Positions 44,813 through 53,800 of a stretch of 64,000 nt of DNA are shown piece after piece (the stretch's first letter is position 1; each line of letters opens with the position of its first letter). Below the pieces are notes generated by a model. It was not told the DNA's origin, did no database searches, and saw nothing but the letters and a program-made list of their open reading frames with translations. Position numbers and translations under genes: made by a program. The stretch is from Bradyrhizobium iriomotense. GTDB lineage: Bacteria; Pseudomonadota; Alphaproteobacteria; Rhizobiales; Xanthobacteraceae. The DNA is taken from positions 62,001 to 126,000 of the forward strand of contig NZ_BSOW01000013.1 of assembly GCF_030160715.1 (NCBI RefSeq), written 5' to 3'.

Positions 44813-46303
44813 ATGCATCACGCCCCGATCCAGACCCCGCCGGCCATCGCCACCGAAGCCTTCACCGATGCGGGCCTTGCGGTCGCACGCCTCGAAGAGA
44901 TCTACGAACGCAACACGAAATTCCTGCGCGATCACTTCGAGGCCTATCTGGGCGGGACGTCGCCGACGACGCGCGTGCGCGCGTTCTATCCGTTCGTCCG
45001 CATCACCACCGCGACGCATGCGCGGCTTGATTCGCGCCTGGCCTATGGCTTCGTTGCCGGCCCCGGCGTGCACGAGACCAGCGTGACGCGGCCGGACGTG
45101 TTCCGGACCTATCTCACCGAGCAGATCGGACTGCTGATCAAGAATCACGGCGTGTCGGTCGAGATCGGCGAGTCCGGCGAGCCGATCCCGATTCATTTTG
45201 CCTATCGGCGGGACATCAACATCGAGGCGGCGATCACCACGGGCGATACCAGCGGCACGCGGCTGATGCGCGACGTGTTCGACACGCCGGATCTCGCCAC
45301 CATGGATGATGCGATCGCCGACGGCACGCTCGCGCTGGCGCCCGGAGCGCCGGAGCCGCTGGCCCTGTTCCGCGCGGCGCGCGTCGACTATTCGCTGCGA
45401 CGGCTCTATCACTACACCGGCACCGATCCCGAGCACTTCCAGAATTTCGTGATCTTCACCAACTACCAGTTCTATGTCGATGCCTTCGTGCAGCTCTGCC
45501 AGCAGCGGCTCGCCTCAGGCGAGGACGGCATCGATGCCTTCGTCGCACCCGGCAACGTAATCACGCGCAACGCGCGGCTTGGCGGCGGCACGAGCGGCGT
45601 TGCGCCCGAGCGCGCGCCGCAGATGCCGGCCTTCCATCTCGTCGAGCCCGGCTATCAGGGCATCACCCTGATCAACATCGGCACGGGCCCTTCCAATGCG
45701 CGGAACGTCACCGACCATGTTGCGGTGCTGCGGCCTCATGCCTGGCTGATGGTCGGACATTGCGCGGGCTTGCGCAACACGCAGCGGCTCGGCGATTACG
45801 TGCTGGCGCATGGTTACGTCCGCGAGGACCACGTGCTCGATCAGGAGCTGCCGCCCTGGGTGCCGATTCCGGCGCTCGCGGAAGTGCAGGTCGCGCTCGA
45901 GGAGGCGGTCGAGGAGGTCACGGGATTGTCGGGCTTCGAGCTCAAGCGCCTGATGCGAACCGGAACGGTCGCGAGCGTCGACAACCGCAACTGGGAGATC
46001 AGCGGCGCTGCGGTCATTCGCCGCCTGTCGCAATCCCGCGCCGTCGCGCTCGACATGGAATCGGCGGCGATCGCCGCCAACGGCTATCGCTTCCGCGTTC
46101 CCTACGGCACCTTGCTATGCGTTTCGGACAAGCCGCTGCACGGCGAGATCAAGCTCGCAGGGATGGCGAGTGCATTCTACCGGCAGCGCGTCAGCCAGCA
46201 TCTCGAGATCGGCCTGAAGGCGCTCGAACGGCTCAAGCACCAGGAGTCGGAACGCCTGCATTCGCGCAAGCTGCGCAGCTTTGCCGAAGTCGCGTTTCAG
46301 TAG
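44813..46303 (+). CDS. amn: AMP nucleosidase
   Basis: A 496-residue enzyme that splits AMP into adenine and ribose 5-phosphate, regulating purine pools. It has the expected N-terminal regulatory domain ('YERNTKFLRDHFEAYLGG', 'FYPFVRITTATHARLDSRLA') and C-terminal nucleoside-phosphorylase-like catalytic domain ('LINIGTGPSNARNVTDHVAV', 'WLMVGHCAGLRNTQRLGDYV', 'VALDMESAAIAANGYRFRVP', 'TLLCVSDKPLHGEIKLAGM'). Full length matches Escherichia coli Amn. I chose the ATG at 44813; an ATG at 44756 would add 19 residues not typical of the family. Single gene. Confidence 0.93.
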   Translation: MHHAPIQTPPAIATEAFTDAGLAVARLEEIYERNTKFLRDHFEAYLGGTSPTTRVRAFYPFVRITTATHARLDSRLAYGFVAGPGVHETSVTRPDVFRTYLTEQIGLLIKNHGVSVEIGESGEPIPIHFAYRRDINIEAAITTGDTSGTRLMRDVFDTPDLATMDDAIADGTLALAPGAPEPLALFRAARVDYSLRRLYHYTGTDPEHFQNFVIFTNYQFYVDAFVQLCQQRLASGEDGIDAFVAPGNVITRNARLGGGTSGVAPERAPQMPAFHLVEPGYQGITLINIGTGPSNARNVTDHVAVLRPHAWLMVGHCAGLRNTQRLGDYVLAHGYVREDHVLDQELPPWVPIPALAEVQVALEEAVEEVTGLSGFELKRLMRTGTVASVDNRNWEISGAAVIRRLSQSRAVALDMESAAIAANGYRFRVPYGTLLCVSDKPLHGEIKLAGMASAFYRQRVSQHLEIGLKALERLKHQESERLHSRKLRSFAEVAFQ

Positions 46304-46458
46304 TTTCAGCGTCTCATGCTCGCGCGATTAGGGTAGCGAAACTGCCATACGCTGCACTGACGTCTGCGTGAACACACAAGCCGTCCGGAATATTCACCGC
46401 TGGAGCAGGGTTTACACGTCGTCCGGGGCCCCCTTGACCAAGGCCACAGGAGGCAGAC

Positions 46459-47094
46459 ATGTGCAATGCTCTGATCAGGTACGTCGTGCTGGGAACCGTT
46501 GCGGTGGCGCTGTTCGCGGCGCCGGCGGTCTTTGCAGCAGGCGGCGGAGGTGGTGGTGGGGGAGGCGGAGGAGGCGGCGGCGGAGGTGCCGGCGGCATGG
46601 ATCCCTTTGCAAGCAGGTCCACGGGCCAGACGATGCCGGCGCCGTCCTATCCGAATCGTTCCGGCACGAAGGCCACCCAGAAGGGAAAGAAGCCCAACAA
46701 CCAGTCGAGCATCGGTGACCCCGCGTTCGCGGCCGCCTATCGCGCCGCCTACGACACCATCTACGACCGCAACGACTATGCCTCCGCGATCGCGCAGCTC
46801 AAGGCGCTCGGCCGCGACGACAATCCGAACGTCGCCAATCTCATCGGCTATTCCTATCGCAAGCTCGGCGACTACAAGCAGTCGCAGGTCTGGTACGAGC
46901 ACGCCCTGGCGATCGATCCGAACCACGTGCTGACCTGGCAGTATTACGGCCTGTGGCAGCTCGAACAGGGCAATCGCGAGCAGGCGATGTATCACCTGGA
47001 CCGGATCGCCGCGATCTGCGGTACGAGTTGCGAGGAATACAAGTCGCTCGCGGCGGCGCTGGACAAGCCGACTGGCACGGCGCTGGTATATTGA
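46459..47094 (+). CDS. Secreted TPR protein with poly-glycine tract
   Basis: A 211-residue protein with a signal peptide (to about residue 26, AVFAAG). Right after it come 16 consecutive glycines encoded by mixed GGN codons, then 'AGGMDPF', a Lys/Asn-rich linker, and two to three TPR units (about 85-200: 'FAAAYRAAYDTIYDRNDYAS', 'YRKLGDYKQSQVWYEHALAI', 'VLTWQYYGLWQLEQGNREQA'), ending with a Cys pair 'AAICGTSCEEYKSLA'. The ATG at 46459 follows CAGGAGGC. The TPRs suggest a periplasmic scaffold; its partner is unknown. The gene stands alone after the AMP nucleosidase gene. Confidence 0.85.
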   Translation: MCNALIRYVVLGTVAVALFAAPAVFAAGGGGGGGGGGGGGGGGAGGMDPFASRSTGQTMPAPSYPNRSGTKATQKGKKPNNQSSIGDPAFAAAYRAAYDTIYDRNDYASAIAQLKALGRDDNPNVANLIGYSYRKLGDYKQSQVWYEHALAIDPNHVLTWQYYGLWQLEQGNREQAMYHLDRIAAICGTSCEEYKSLAAALDKPTGTALVY

Positions 47095-47274
47095 TGTTGC
47101 ATGGTGGGTTGACGACTTGTCCGCCGAAACTTCAAGAGCAAAGGCGGATGCCAACCCACCTTTTTTCTAGCGGCATTGAAGATGCCGTCCGCATCAATCA
47201 CGACCCAGCAAAAGCGGTGACAAGCCGCAAAAATTTCCGCATTGTCCTGCCCGGGGCGCGACCGGGACGAGTGG

Positions 47275-47550
47275 ATGCCGCTGACGCGCGACAAGATCAT
47301 TGGCCATGACATCGAACGGCTGGCCTTCCGTTTCACCATGCTCAATGATGGCGACGTCGTGACGTGCCAGATCAGCGATGCAGCGATGGATGAGCTCGCG
47401 GGCATGCAGGGCACAGAAAGCAGCGCACGCCAGGCGCAATTCATCTCGCTGCGCGAGACCATCGAAGGGATCGCCTCGGAGCTCTACGACGAAGCTCCGC
47501 GGTTCAAGGGATATGTGGTGCGGATATTCACGAAACATCTGGGGAGGTAG
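47275..47550 (+). CDS. DUF1488-family protein
   Basis: A 91-residue soluble protein: 'RLAFRFTMLNDGDVVTCQIS', 'DAAMDELAG', and C-terminal 'LRETIEGIASELYDEAPR', resembling the short DUF1488 proteins of alphaproteobacteria, whose function is unknown. An ATG at 47275 fits the family start; a start at 47242 would add 11 Cys/Asp-rich residues not seen in the family. No operon partner. Confidence 0.7.
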   Translation: MPLTRDKIIGHDIERLAFRFTMLNDGDVVTCQISDAAMDELAGMQGTESSARQAQFISLRETIEGIASELYDEAPRFKGYVVRIFTKHLGR

Positions 47551-47566
47551 TGCCGCCGCAACTCCG

Positions 47567-47695
47567 CTGTCGTCCTGGCGAAAGCCAGGAGCCATTACCA
47601 CCGTCGTGCTTTGTTGGAAGAGATTTTGGCCACGAGTCACCGCGACAGCTTCCGGTCGGGGTTATGGTCCTGGCCTTCGCCAGAACGACATTGAG
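47567..47695. repeat. GTCCTGG-type palindromic element
   Basis: It begins TCGTCCTGGCGAAAGCCAGGA and ends TGGTCCTGGCCTTCGCCAGAACGACA, about 130 bases with hairpin-forming inverted ends and a non-coding centre. The end motif matches the short hairpin at 31118-31137. Sits between convergent DUF1488 and pncC genes. Confidence 0.7.
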
Positions 47696-47716
47696 GGTGT
47701 GGTGCGCGCCCAACAA

Positions 47717-48199
47717 TCACGCTTCCAAATTCTTCAGCAGCAATCGCAACGCCGTCTCTGCAAACGTCTGCATGTTGGCGAAGCGATCGTTGCTGCCGGT
47801 CTCCAGCGTCATCACCTCCGCCGCGGGTCCCGCGACCGCCATGCAGCTATGGCCGGCGGCGTCGCCGTAGCGATTGCCGGTGGGGCCCGCCGCGCCGGTC
47901 TCGGACAGGCCCCAGTCGCAGCCGAAGCGCGTGCGCATCCGTTCGGCGAGCAGTCTTGCGTAAGGCTCGGACGAGGAGCGAAAGCCCTTCATGCCGTCAT
48001 CCGAAATATCCATCAGCACGCGCCGCGCATCGCGCGTGTAGACGACGGCGCCGCCAAGGAAGTAGGCCGACGCGCCGGGTACCGCGAGCAGGCTTGCGGC
48101 GATCAGGCCGCCGGCGGAGGATTCCGCCACTGCAATGGTCTCCTTGCGCGCGATCAATTTGGCCGCGACCTGTTCTGCAATCCCCACGAGCTCTTTCAT
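47717..48199 (-). CDS. pncC: CinA-C-terminal-type nicotinamide-nucleotide amidase PncC
   Basis: A 160-residue enzyme of the CinA C-terminal/PncC family, which deamidates nicotinamide mononucleotide to nicotinate mononucleotide in pyridine-nucleotide recycling. Family motifs: 'IAVAESSAGGLIAASLLAVP' near the N-terminus, 'ASAYFLGGAVVYTRDARRV', 'DWGLSETGAAGPTGNRYGDA' and 'AETALRLLLKNL'. It stands alone, without the CinA N-terminal domain. I chose the ATG at 48199, with AGGAG eleven bases upstream. It is divergent from the amidohydrolase operon. Confidence 0.85.
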   Translation of the reverse strand: MKELVGIAEQVAAKLIARKETIAVAESSAGGLIAASLLAVPGASAYFLGGAVVYTRDARRVLMDISDDGMKGFRSSSEPYARLLAERMRTRFGCDWGLSETGAAGPTGNRYGDAAGHSCMAVAGPAAEVMTLETGSNDRFANMQTFAETALRLLLKNLEA

Positions 48200-48340
48200 C
48201 TTGCGTCTCACTCCTGAGCAACCTAGCTGCGCTCTTCTAGCATATGACAGTGGCGCTGGCCGAGTTGCAGGCGGCTTGCAGGCCTGCTTGAATGGCGTCA
48301 ACAAGCGGCGCGGCGAAAGCGCGCGTGCAGAGGAAGCGTC

Positions 48341-49399
48341 ATGACGTCCCTGATCGCCGGCGGCGTGGATTGTGACGTGCACCCGGCGGTGCCGCATCTG
48401 ACGAGCCTTTTGCCGTATCTGAACGATTACTGGCGCGACCAGGTGACGACGCGCGGCATGGTCGATCTGGTCTCGCAGTCCTATCCGCAGAATTCGCCGA
48501 TCACGGCCCGTCCCGATTGGCGTCCCGAAACCGGCAAGCCGGGATCTCATCTCGCTGACATGCAGCGCCATGTGCTCGATCCCTTCGCGCTCAGCTACGC
48601 GATCTGCAACCCGCTCTATGGCGTGCAGATGGTATTTTCCGAAGACATGCAGAACGCCTTCTGCCGCGCGCTGAACGACTGGCTGGCGAAGGAATGGCTC
48701 GACCGGGAACCGCGGCTGCGCGGCTCGATCGTCATTCCCCTTCAAAATATCGAGAAGTCGGTGGCCGAGATCGAGCGCTGCGCCGCGGACAAGCGCTTCG
48801 TGCAGGTGCTGATGCTTGTCATGGGCGACATCCCGCTCGGCAAGCGCGCGCTGTGGCCAATCTACGCGGCGGCGGAACGGCTGGATCTCGCCATCGGAAT
48901 CCACGCTGGTTCCGCCTATCACAATCCTCCGACCTCGGTCGGATGGGGCTCGTATCACATCGAGGATTATGTCGGGCAGGCGCAGGCGTTCCAGACCCAG
49001 CTCACCAGCCTGATCGTCGAGGGCGTGTTCGTCCGCCATCCGCGACTGAAGATGGTGATGCTCGAATCCGGCATCTCGTGGATCGCGCCCTATCTCTGGC
49101 GCCTGCACAAGTTCTGGCGCGGGGTGCGGATGGAGACGCCCTGGGTCGATCGCGCACCACTGGAGATTGTGCGCAGCAACATTCGCTTCTCGTTACAGCC
49201 GTTTGACGCGCCACCGGAACCGACGACATTAATTCGCCTGTTTGAGCATATGCAGTCCGACGAATTAGTCCTATTCTCCACCGACTATCCGCACTGGCAG
49301 TTCGACGGCCAGGATGCGCTGCCCGAAGGTCTCACCCCCGATCTCGTGCGCAAGATCATGATCGACAATCCGCACGCAGCCTATCCCCGCCTGATTTAG
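48341..49399 (+). CDS. Amidohydrolase-2 family protein, first of a pair
   Basis: A 352-residue TIM-barrel hydrolase/decarboxylase-like protein. The first metal motif reads 'GGVDCDVHPAVP', Asp-x-His in place of the common His-x-His; later motifs are 'IGIHAGSAYHNPPTS', 'VRHPRLKMVMLESGISW' and 'LVLFSTDYPHWQFDGQ' (terminal Asp and His). These match the ACMSD-related branch of amidohydrolase_2. The second gene of this operon encodes a paralogue about 35-45 per cent similar by eye, followed by a Rieske ferredoxin. The substrate is unknown. The start is supported by length and the 'GGVDCDVHP' N-terminus; the ribosome site (GAGGAAG) is fair. Confidence 0.85.
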   Translation: MTSLIAGGVDCDVHPAVPHLTSLLPYLNDYWRDQVTTRGMVDLVSQSYPQNSPITARPDWRPETGKPGSHLADMQRHVLDPFALSYAICNPLYGVQMVFSEDMQNAFCRALNDWLAKEWLDREPRLRGSIVIPLQNIEKSVAEIERCAADKRFVQVLMLVMGDIPLGKRALWPIYAAAERLDLAIGIHAGSAYHNPPTSVGWGSYHIEDYVGQAQAFQTQLTSLIVEGVFVRHPRLKMVMLESGISWIAPYLWRLHKFWRGVRMETPWVDRAPLEIVRSNIRFSLQPFDAPPEPTTLIRLFEHMQSDELVLFSTDYPHWQFDGQDALPEGLTPDLVRKIMIDNPHAAYPRLI

Positions 49400-49422
49400 C
49401 CGCTGCCAAAGGAGGCAAGGCG

Positions 49423-50532
49423 ATGAATATCCAGTTCCGCGAAACGACCGAGTCCGCTTCCCCTCTCACAAACAAGACCGCAATCGCGGACTGCGATATC
49501 CATCCGGCGCGGGCGACACGAACCGAGCTCTATCCCTATCTCGCCAAACGCTGGCAGCATCATCTCGACGTCTACGGCGTGCATGCCTATCAGGGCATGA
49601 TGGAAGGCCCTCCCTATCCGAAGGCCCAGCCCAACGCCTCGCGCCGCGATGCCTATCCGCCGGAAGGCGGCCCGCAGGGCGCTTCGCTCTCCTTCATGCA
49701 GCAGCAGCATCTCGATCCCAACAACGTGCAGCTGGGTGTACTCAATCCGCTCGGCACCGGGCAGGGTATCCGCAATCACGAGCTCTCGGCGGCGCTGTGC
49801 TCGGCGATCAACGATTGGCAGATCGACAAATGGACCAGCAAGGACAAGCGGCTGAAGGCCTCGATCGTCGTCGGCAATGAGGATGCTATGACGGCGGCCG
49901 CCGAAATCCGCGAGCGTGCCGGCGACAAGAACTTCGTTCAGGTGCTGCTGCTGAGCCGCAACGTCGAGCCGCTCGGCCAGCGCCGTTACTGGCCGATCTA
50001 CCAGGCCGCGGAAGAGGCCGGCCTTCCGGTCGGCGTGCACGCCTTCGGCTTCGGCGGCAATCCGATCACGCCGTCGGGCTGGCCGAGCTATTACATCGAA
50101 GAGATGGTGGGGCATTCGCAGTGCCAGCAATCGGCGCTCGCAAGCCTGGTGCTCGAAGGTGTGCTCGAGCGCTTCCCGAAATTGAAGATGGTGATGATCG
50201 AGGCCGGCTTCGGCTGGGCGCCGTCGCTCGCCTGGCGGCTTGACAAGGTCTGGCAGCGGCTGCGCAGCGAGGTGCCGCATGTGCGGCGGCCGCCGTCGGA
50301 ATATATCCGCGAGCAGGTGTGGTGGACGACGCAGCCGATGGAGGATCCTGAGCGGCGCGAGGACCTGTTCGACGTGATCAAATGGATCGGCTGGGACCGG
50401 TTGTTGTTCGCGACCGACTATCCGCATTGGGATTATGACGAGCCGTCGCGCGTGCTGCCGCCCGGCGTCAACGACACCGACCGCGAGGCGTTTTATCTCG
50501 GCAATGCGCGGAAGCTGTACGGGATCAATTGA
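49423..50532 (+). CDS. Amidohydrolase-2 family protein, second of a pair
   Basis: A 369-residue paralogue of the preceding gene: 'IADCDIHPARATRTELYPYL', 'VGVHAFGFGGNPITPSGWPS', 'FPKLKMVMIEAGFGWAPSLA' and 'LLFATDYPHWDYDEPSR'. The same Asp-x-His first motif appears. Its start lies 23 bases after the previous stop with GGAGG at ideal spacing, and its stop overlaps the Rieske gene start by one base, so the three genes form one operon. Two paralogues suggest a heteromer or two consecutive steps. Confidence 0.87.
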   Translation: MNIQFRETTESASPLTNKTAIADCDIHPARATRTELYPYLAKRWQHHLDVYGVHAYQGMMEGPPYPKAQPNASRRDAYPPEGGPQGASLSFMQQQHLDPNNVQLGVLNPLGTGQGIRNHELSAALCSAINDWQIDKWTSKDKRLKASIVVGNEDAMTAAAEIRERAGDKNFVQVLLLSRNVEPLGQRRYWPIYQAAEEAGLPVGVHAFGFGGNPITPSGWPSYYIEEMVGHSQCQQSALASLVLEGVLERFPKLKMVMIEAGFGWAPSLAWRLDKVWQRLRSEVPHVRRPPSEYIREQVWWTTQPMEDPERREDLFDVIKWIGWDRLLFATDYPHWDYDEPSRVLPPGVNDTDREAFYLGNARKLYGIN

Positions 50533-50945
50533 TGGCGCGACACGTCATTGCGCCAGTGGATGAGCTTCCGCCGGGCACGCGAAAATTTCTGGAGATCGAC
50601 GGACGGCCGATCGCGGTCTTCAACATCAAGGGCGAGTATTTCGGCCTGCTCAATCGCTGTCCGCATCAGGGCGCGGCGTTGTGCGAGGGTCCCTTGATCG
50701 GGCTCGCGCAGTCAAAAGATCCCGGCGAGATCGAATACACTAGGCAGGGGGAGATCATCCGCTGCCCCTGGCACGGCTGGGAATTCGACGTGCGCACCGG
50801 CCAATCCTATTGCGACCCGCGCCGCTTTCGGGTGAAAGCGTATCCGGCTCATGTCGAGCCGGGCACAAGCGTTGTGAAGGGCCCGTATGTCGCGGAGACG
50901 ATTCCGGTGCGGGTCGAGAGCGACTACGTGGTGGTGGAGCTGTAA
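50532..50945 (+). CDS. Rieske [2Fe-2S] ferredoxin
   Basis: A 137-residue single-domain Rieske protein with the full cluster motif Cys-x-His ... Cys-x2-His: 'LLNRCPHQGAALCEGP' and 'IIRCPWHGWEFDVRTGQ'. It is soluble, with no signal peptide, like ferredoxins of Rieske oxygenases. The spacer between cluster motifs is long (about 40 residues with 'AQSKDPGEIEYTRQG'), more than the usual 15-20. No oxygenase gene is next to it; the operon instead holds two amidohydrolase-like genes. The ATG at 50532 overlaps the upstream TGA. Confidence 0.87.
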   Translation: MARHVIAPVDELPPGTRKFLEIDGRPIAVFNIKGEYFGLLNRCPHQGAALCEGPLIGLAQSKDPGEIEYTRQGEIIRCPWHGWEFDVRTGQSYCDPRRFRVKAYPAHVEPGTSVVKGPYVAETIPVRVESDYVVVEL

Positions 50946-50953
50946 CTCCCGCC

Positions 50954-51044
50954 GTCATTCCGGGGCGGTCCGCAGAACCGAGCCCGGAATCCAGAGGTTG
51001 TAGCGCGAGATTCCGGGTTCGCGCTTCGCGCGCCCCGGAATGAC
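50954..51044. repeat. GTCATTCCGGGGCG-type palindromic repeat
   Basis: A clean 91-base copy: starts GTCATTCCGGGGCG and ends CGCCCCGGAATGAC, a perfect 14-base inverted end, with a second inner inverted pair (GCCCGGAATCC / GATTCCGGGTTC). It lies between convergent rieske and MFS genes. Same family as 44553-44740. Confidence 0.85.
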
Positions 51045-51051
51045 GATGGGG

Positions 51052-52383
51052 CTAATGGCCAGCGACCGGCTCCGCCACCGGATCATACGTCGCGACCGCC
51101 TTGCCGCCACCGCGATAGACGGTCGAGGCCGCGATGATGCCGAGCACGGCGGCGAACATCAGCCAGAAGCCGGGCGAGGCCTTGTCGCCGGTTCGCTCAA
51201 TCAGCCAGGTCGAGGCGAACGGCGTGAAGGTGCCGAACAAAGCGGCCGCGAGCGCAAAGGCGAGCGAGAAGCAGGTGGTGCGCACATGCGCCGGCACGAT
51301 CTCGACGAGCGCGCCGAGCATGGTGCCGCTATAGACGCCGAAATAGAACGAGAACATCATCTCGACGGCGAGCAGCTTGCCGAAGGTCGGCGCGGCCACC
51401 AGCCAATGCAGCGCCGGATAGGCGGTGACCAGCGACAGGCAGGCGATGGTCAGCAGCACCGGCTTGCGACCGATGCGGTCCGACAGCGCGCCGCCGACCG
51501 GATTCCAGATGAAGTTGGTCACCGCGACGAGCAGCGTGACCAGCAGCGCATCCTGCGTCGACAGCTTCAGCACGTTCTTGCCGAAGGTCGGCGTGTAGAC
51601 CGTGACGAAATAGAACGTCGTGGTGGTGAGGATCGCGATCATCATGCCGAGGATGACGATGCGCCAGTTGGCAAGCGCCGACGAGAATACCTGCGCGGCG
51701 GTCGGGTGTTTCTTCATCGCCAGAAACTCCGGCGTCTCCTGGAGCGTCCGTCTAAGGAAGAAGATCAAGGGGATGATCAGGCAGCCGACGAAGAAGGGAA
51801 TGCGCCAGCCCCAGTCGGCGACGGTATCGGCCGGCATCAGCTCGGAGAGAATAAAGCCGAGGATCGACGCCACGAAGATCGCGACCTGCTGGCTTGACGA
51901 CTGGAACGAGGTGTAAAAGCCGCGATTACCCGGTGTCGAGATCTCCGCGAGATAAACCGAGACGCCGCCGAGCTCGACGCCGGCGGAGAAGCCCTGGAGC
52001 AGGCGGCCGAGCAGCACGATGATCGGCGCCGCGATGCCGATCGTCGCGTAGCTCGGGCAGAACGCGATCACCACGGTGCCGGCCGCCATGATCGCGAGCG
52101 TAACGATCAGGCCCTGGCGGCGGCCGATGCGGTCGATATAGGCGCCAAGCACGATCGCGCCGACGGGGCGCATCAACGCGCCGAGCCAGAACACGCCAAA
52201 GGTATTGAGCAACGAGGCCGTCTCATTGGCCGCGGGGAAGAACGCCTTGCCGATCGCGGCGGCATAGAAGCCGAACAGGAAGAAGTCGAACTGCTCGAGG
52301 AAATTGCCCGAGGTCGCGCGCAGGATGGCGCCGATGCGTGATTTGATCTCGGGCGGATTGGTTGAAGTGGCGGGTCCAGCCAT
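51052..52383 (-). CDS. MFS transporter of the metabolite:H+ symporter type
   Basis: A 443-residue protein with twelve membrane helices. It has the MHS-family pattern 'NFLEQFDFFLFGFYAAAIGK', 'RPVGAIVLGAYIDRIGRRQG' (the MFS loop 2-3 motif), 'GRLLQGFSAGVELGGVSVYL', and 'GGALSDRIGRKPVLL' for the second half. Citrate, tricarballylate and aromatic-acid symporters share this layout. It converges with the amidohydrolase/Rieske operon, so uptake of that pathway's substrate is plausible but unproven. The start ATG is followed by 'AGPATSTNPPEIKSRIGAI'. Confidence 0.87.
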   Translation of the reverse strand: MAGPATSTNPPEIKSRIGAILRATSGNFLEQFDFFLFGFYAAAIGKAFFPAANETASLLNTFGVFWLGALMRPVGAIVLGAYIDRIGRRQGLIVTLAIMAAGTVVIAFCPSYATIGIAAPIIVLLGRLLQGFSAGVELGGVSVYLAEISTPGNRGFYTSFQSSSQQVAIFVASILGFILSELMPADTVADWGWRIPFFVGCLIIPLIFFLRRTLQETPEFLAMKKHPTAAQVFSSALANWRIVILGMMIAILTTTTFYFVTVYTPTFGKNVLKLSTQDALLVTLLVAVTNFIWNPVGGALSDRIGRKPVLLTIACLSLVTAYPALHWLVAAPTFGKLLAVEMMFSFYFGVYSGTMLGALVEIVPAHVRTTCFSLAFALAAALFGTFTPFASTWLIERTGDKASPGFWLMFAAVLGIIAASTVYRGGGKAVATYDPVAEPVAGH

Positions 52384-52523
52384 GACGCTTACTCCCTGAG
52401 GATGTGGCCGGACCGGAACTCATTTTCACGGCGGGCGACGGATCGTGCTGCGACAATCTGTCTTACCCCTCTCGCGCGAGGTTGCGGGAGTCAACCGATT
52501 TCGCCGCCGAAGCTGATGATTTT

Positions 52524-53417
52524 TCAGGCTTTATTCTGCGCTGCGGCGATCAGCCAGTCGCGGAATGCGAGCAGTTTCGGCGCTTGGCGGCGGCCGTCCG
52601 GCGCGACCAAGTAGAAGCCTGCATCTGCCGGAAGCGCGATCCGGAAGGGGACCACGAGGCGGCCCTTGGCGATGTCGTCCTGGACGTAGGTGGTCCGCCC
52701 CATCGCCACCCCCATGCCGTCGATCGCCGCCTGCACCGTCATGAGCGTCATGTCGAAGGTGATGCCGGGCTGCTTGGAAATGCTGGTCGAAAGCCCCGCC
52801 GCCGTCAGCCACAGGCGCCAGTCGTCGCCGTCGTTGGTGTGCAGCAGCACATGGTCTTTCAGGTCCTGAGGCGTGCGCAGCGGCTTGTCGCCCCTGAGCA
52901 GCGAGGGGCTGCATACCGGGAACAGCTCGTCCCGCATCAGCCACTCGGCGCGCACGCCCGGCCATTGGCCGCGACCGTAACGGATCGCGGCGTCGACATT
53001 GTCGCGCTGGAAATCGACGAGACTCGTCGATGTGGTGAGGCGGACGTCGATGCCGGGATGCTGCTCCTGGAAATTGGTCAGCCGCGGCAGCAGCCATTTG
53101 GCGGCCAGCGAGGCGATGGTCGAGACGGTCAGCACCTTGTCGTCGTCCTTGCGGAGCAGCCGGTCGGTGGCAAGCCTGAGGTCGTTGAAGGCGGCGCGGA
53201 CGCCGGGAAGATAGTCGCGCGCCTCCGGCGTCAGCGACAGCGCGCGGTTCTGGCGGACGAACAGGCGGATGCCGAGCTCCTCCTCGAGCCTGCGGATCTG
53301 ATGGCTGATCGCGGTCTGCGTCACGTTCAGCTCGGTCGCGGCCAGCGTGAAGCTGAGGTGGCGCGCGGCGGCCTCAAAGGCCCGCAAACCGTTCAGGGAG
53401 GGCAATCTGGCAGTCAT
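52524..53417 (-). CDS. GcvA-like LysR-family regulator
   Basis: A 297-residue LysR regulator. Helix-turn-helix near residues 18-45 ('FEAAARHLSFTLAATELNVT', 'AISHQIRRLEEELG'); effector domain from about 90. The opening 'LPSLNGLRAFEAAARHLSFT' is the GcvA-subfamily form. It is divergent from a DUF1127 gene (start 53529), the classic layout for a LysR regulator and its target, with about 110 bases of shared promoter region. Confidence 0.88.
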   Translation of the reverse strand: MTARLPSLNGLRAFEAAARHLSFTLAATELNVTQTAISHQIRRLEEELGIRLFVRQNRALSLTPEARDYLPGVRAAFNDLRLATDRLLRKDDDKVLTVSTIASLAAKWLLPRLTNFQEQHPGIDVRLTTSTSLVDFQRDNVDAAIRYGRGQWPGVRAEWLMRDELFPVCSPSLLRGDKPLRTPQDLKDHVLLHTNDGDDWRLWLTAAGLSTSISKQPGITFDMTLMTVQAAIDGMGVAMGRTTYVQDDIAKGRLVVPFRIALPADAGFYLVAPDGRRQAPKLLAFRDWLIAAAQNKA

Positions 53418-53528
53418 TTGGCAGCATGATGCATGAGCTTATTTCATGCGAAAGGGTACAAATTGTCGTTTGTCGAAAGGCGCCTTGAGGCAGATATTGC
53501 AGTCACAAGTTAGCTCCAGGAGCTGAAG

Positions 53529-53732
53529 ATGTCTACTTTGACCACCCATTCGATGACAAATCATCATGCGTCAGGCCTGCTGTACCAGATCGGCGACACC
53601 TTGCACGTCTGGTACGAGCGCTACCGCACCCGCAAAGAGCTCTCCCAATGGACCACCCGCGATCTTCAGGACGTCGGCCTCTCCTGGAGCGACATTGCCT
53701 TCGAGGCTGAAAAACCCTTCTGGCGGGCCTGA
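53529..53732 (+). CDS. DUF1127 small protein
   Basis: A 67-residue protein ending in the DUF1127 motif 'RYRTRKELSQWTTRDLQDVG' and 'LSWSDIAFEAEKPFWRA'. Small DUF1127 proteins bind RNA and affect phosphate or growth-phase responses in some Rhizobiales. The N-terminal 25 residues ('LTTHSMTNHHASGLLYQIGD') are not typical. AGGAG precedes the ATG. It is followed after 68 bases by a GNAT gene and lies divergent to the gcvA-like gene. Confidence 0.85.
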   Translation: MSTLTTHSMTNHHASGLLYQIGDTLHVWYERYRTRKELSQWTTRDLQDVGLSWSDIAFEAEKPFWRA

Positions 53733-53800
53733 TTGGCCGCCCGGCCGGCCCCGCCTCAGGAGAGGGGCGCCGGCAGTCCCTTATCCCGCGGGAGGTTGCC

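Noticed and set aside
47717..49108. Long reverse-strand open frame extending pncC upstream
   Set aside because: Only the last 160 residues match the PncC family; the upstream part is antisense to the amidohydrolase gene at 48341.
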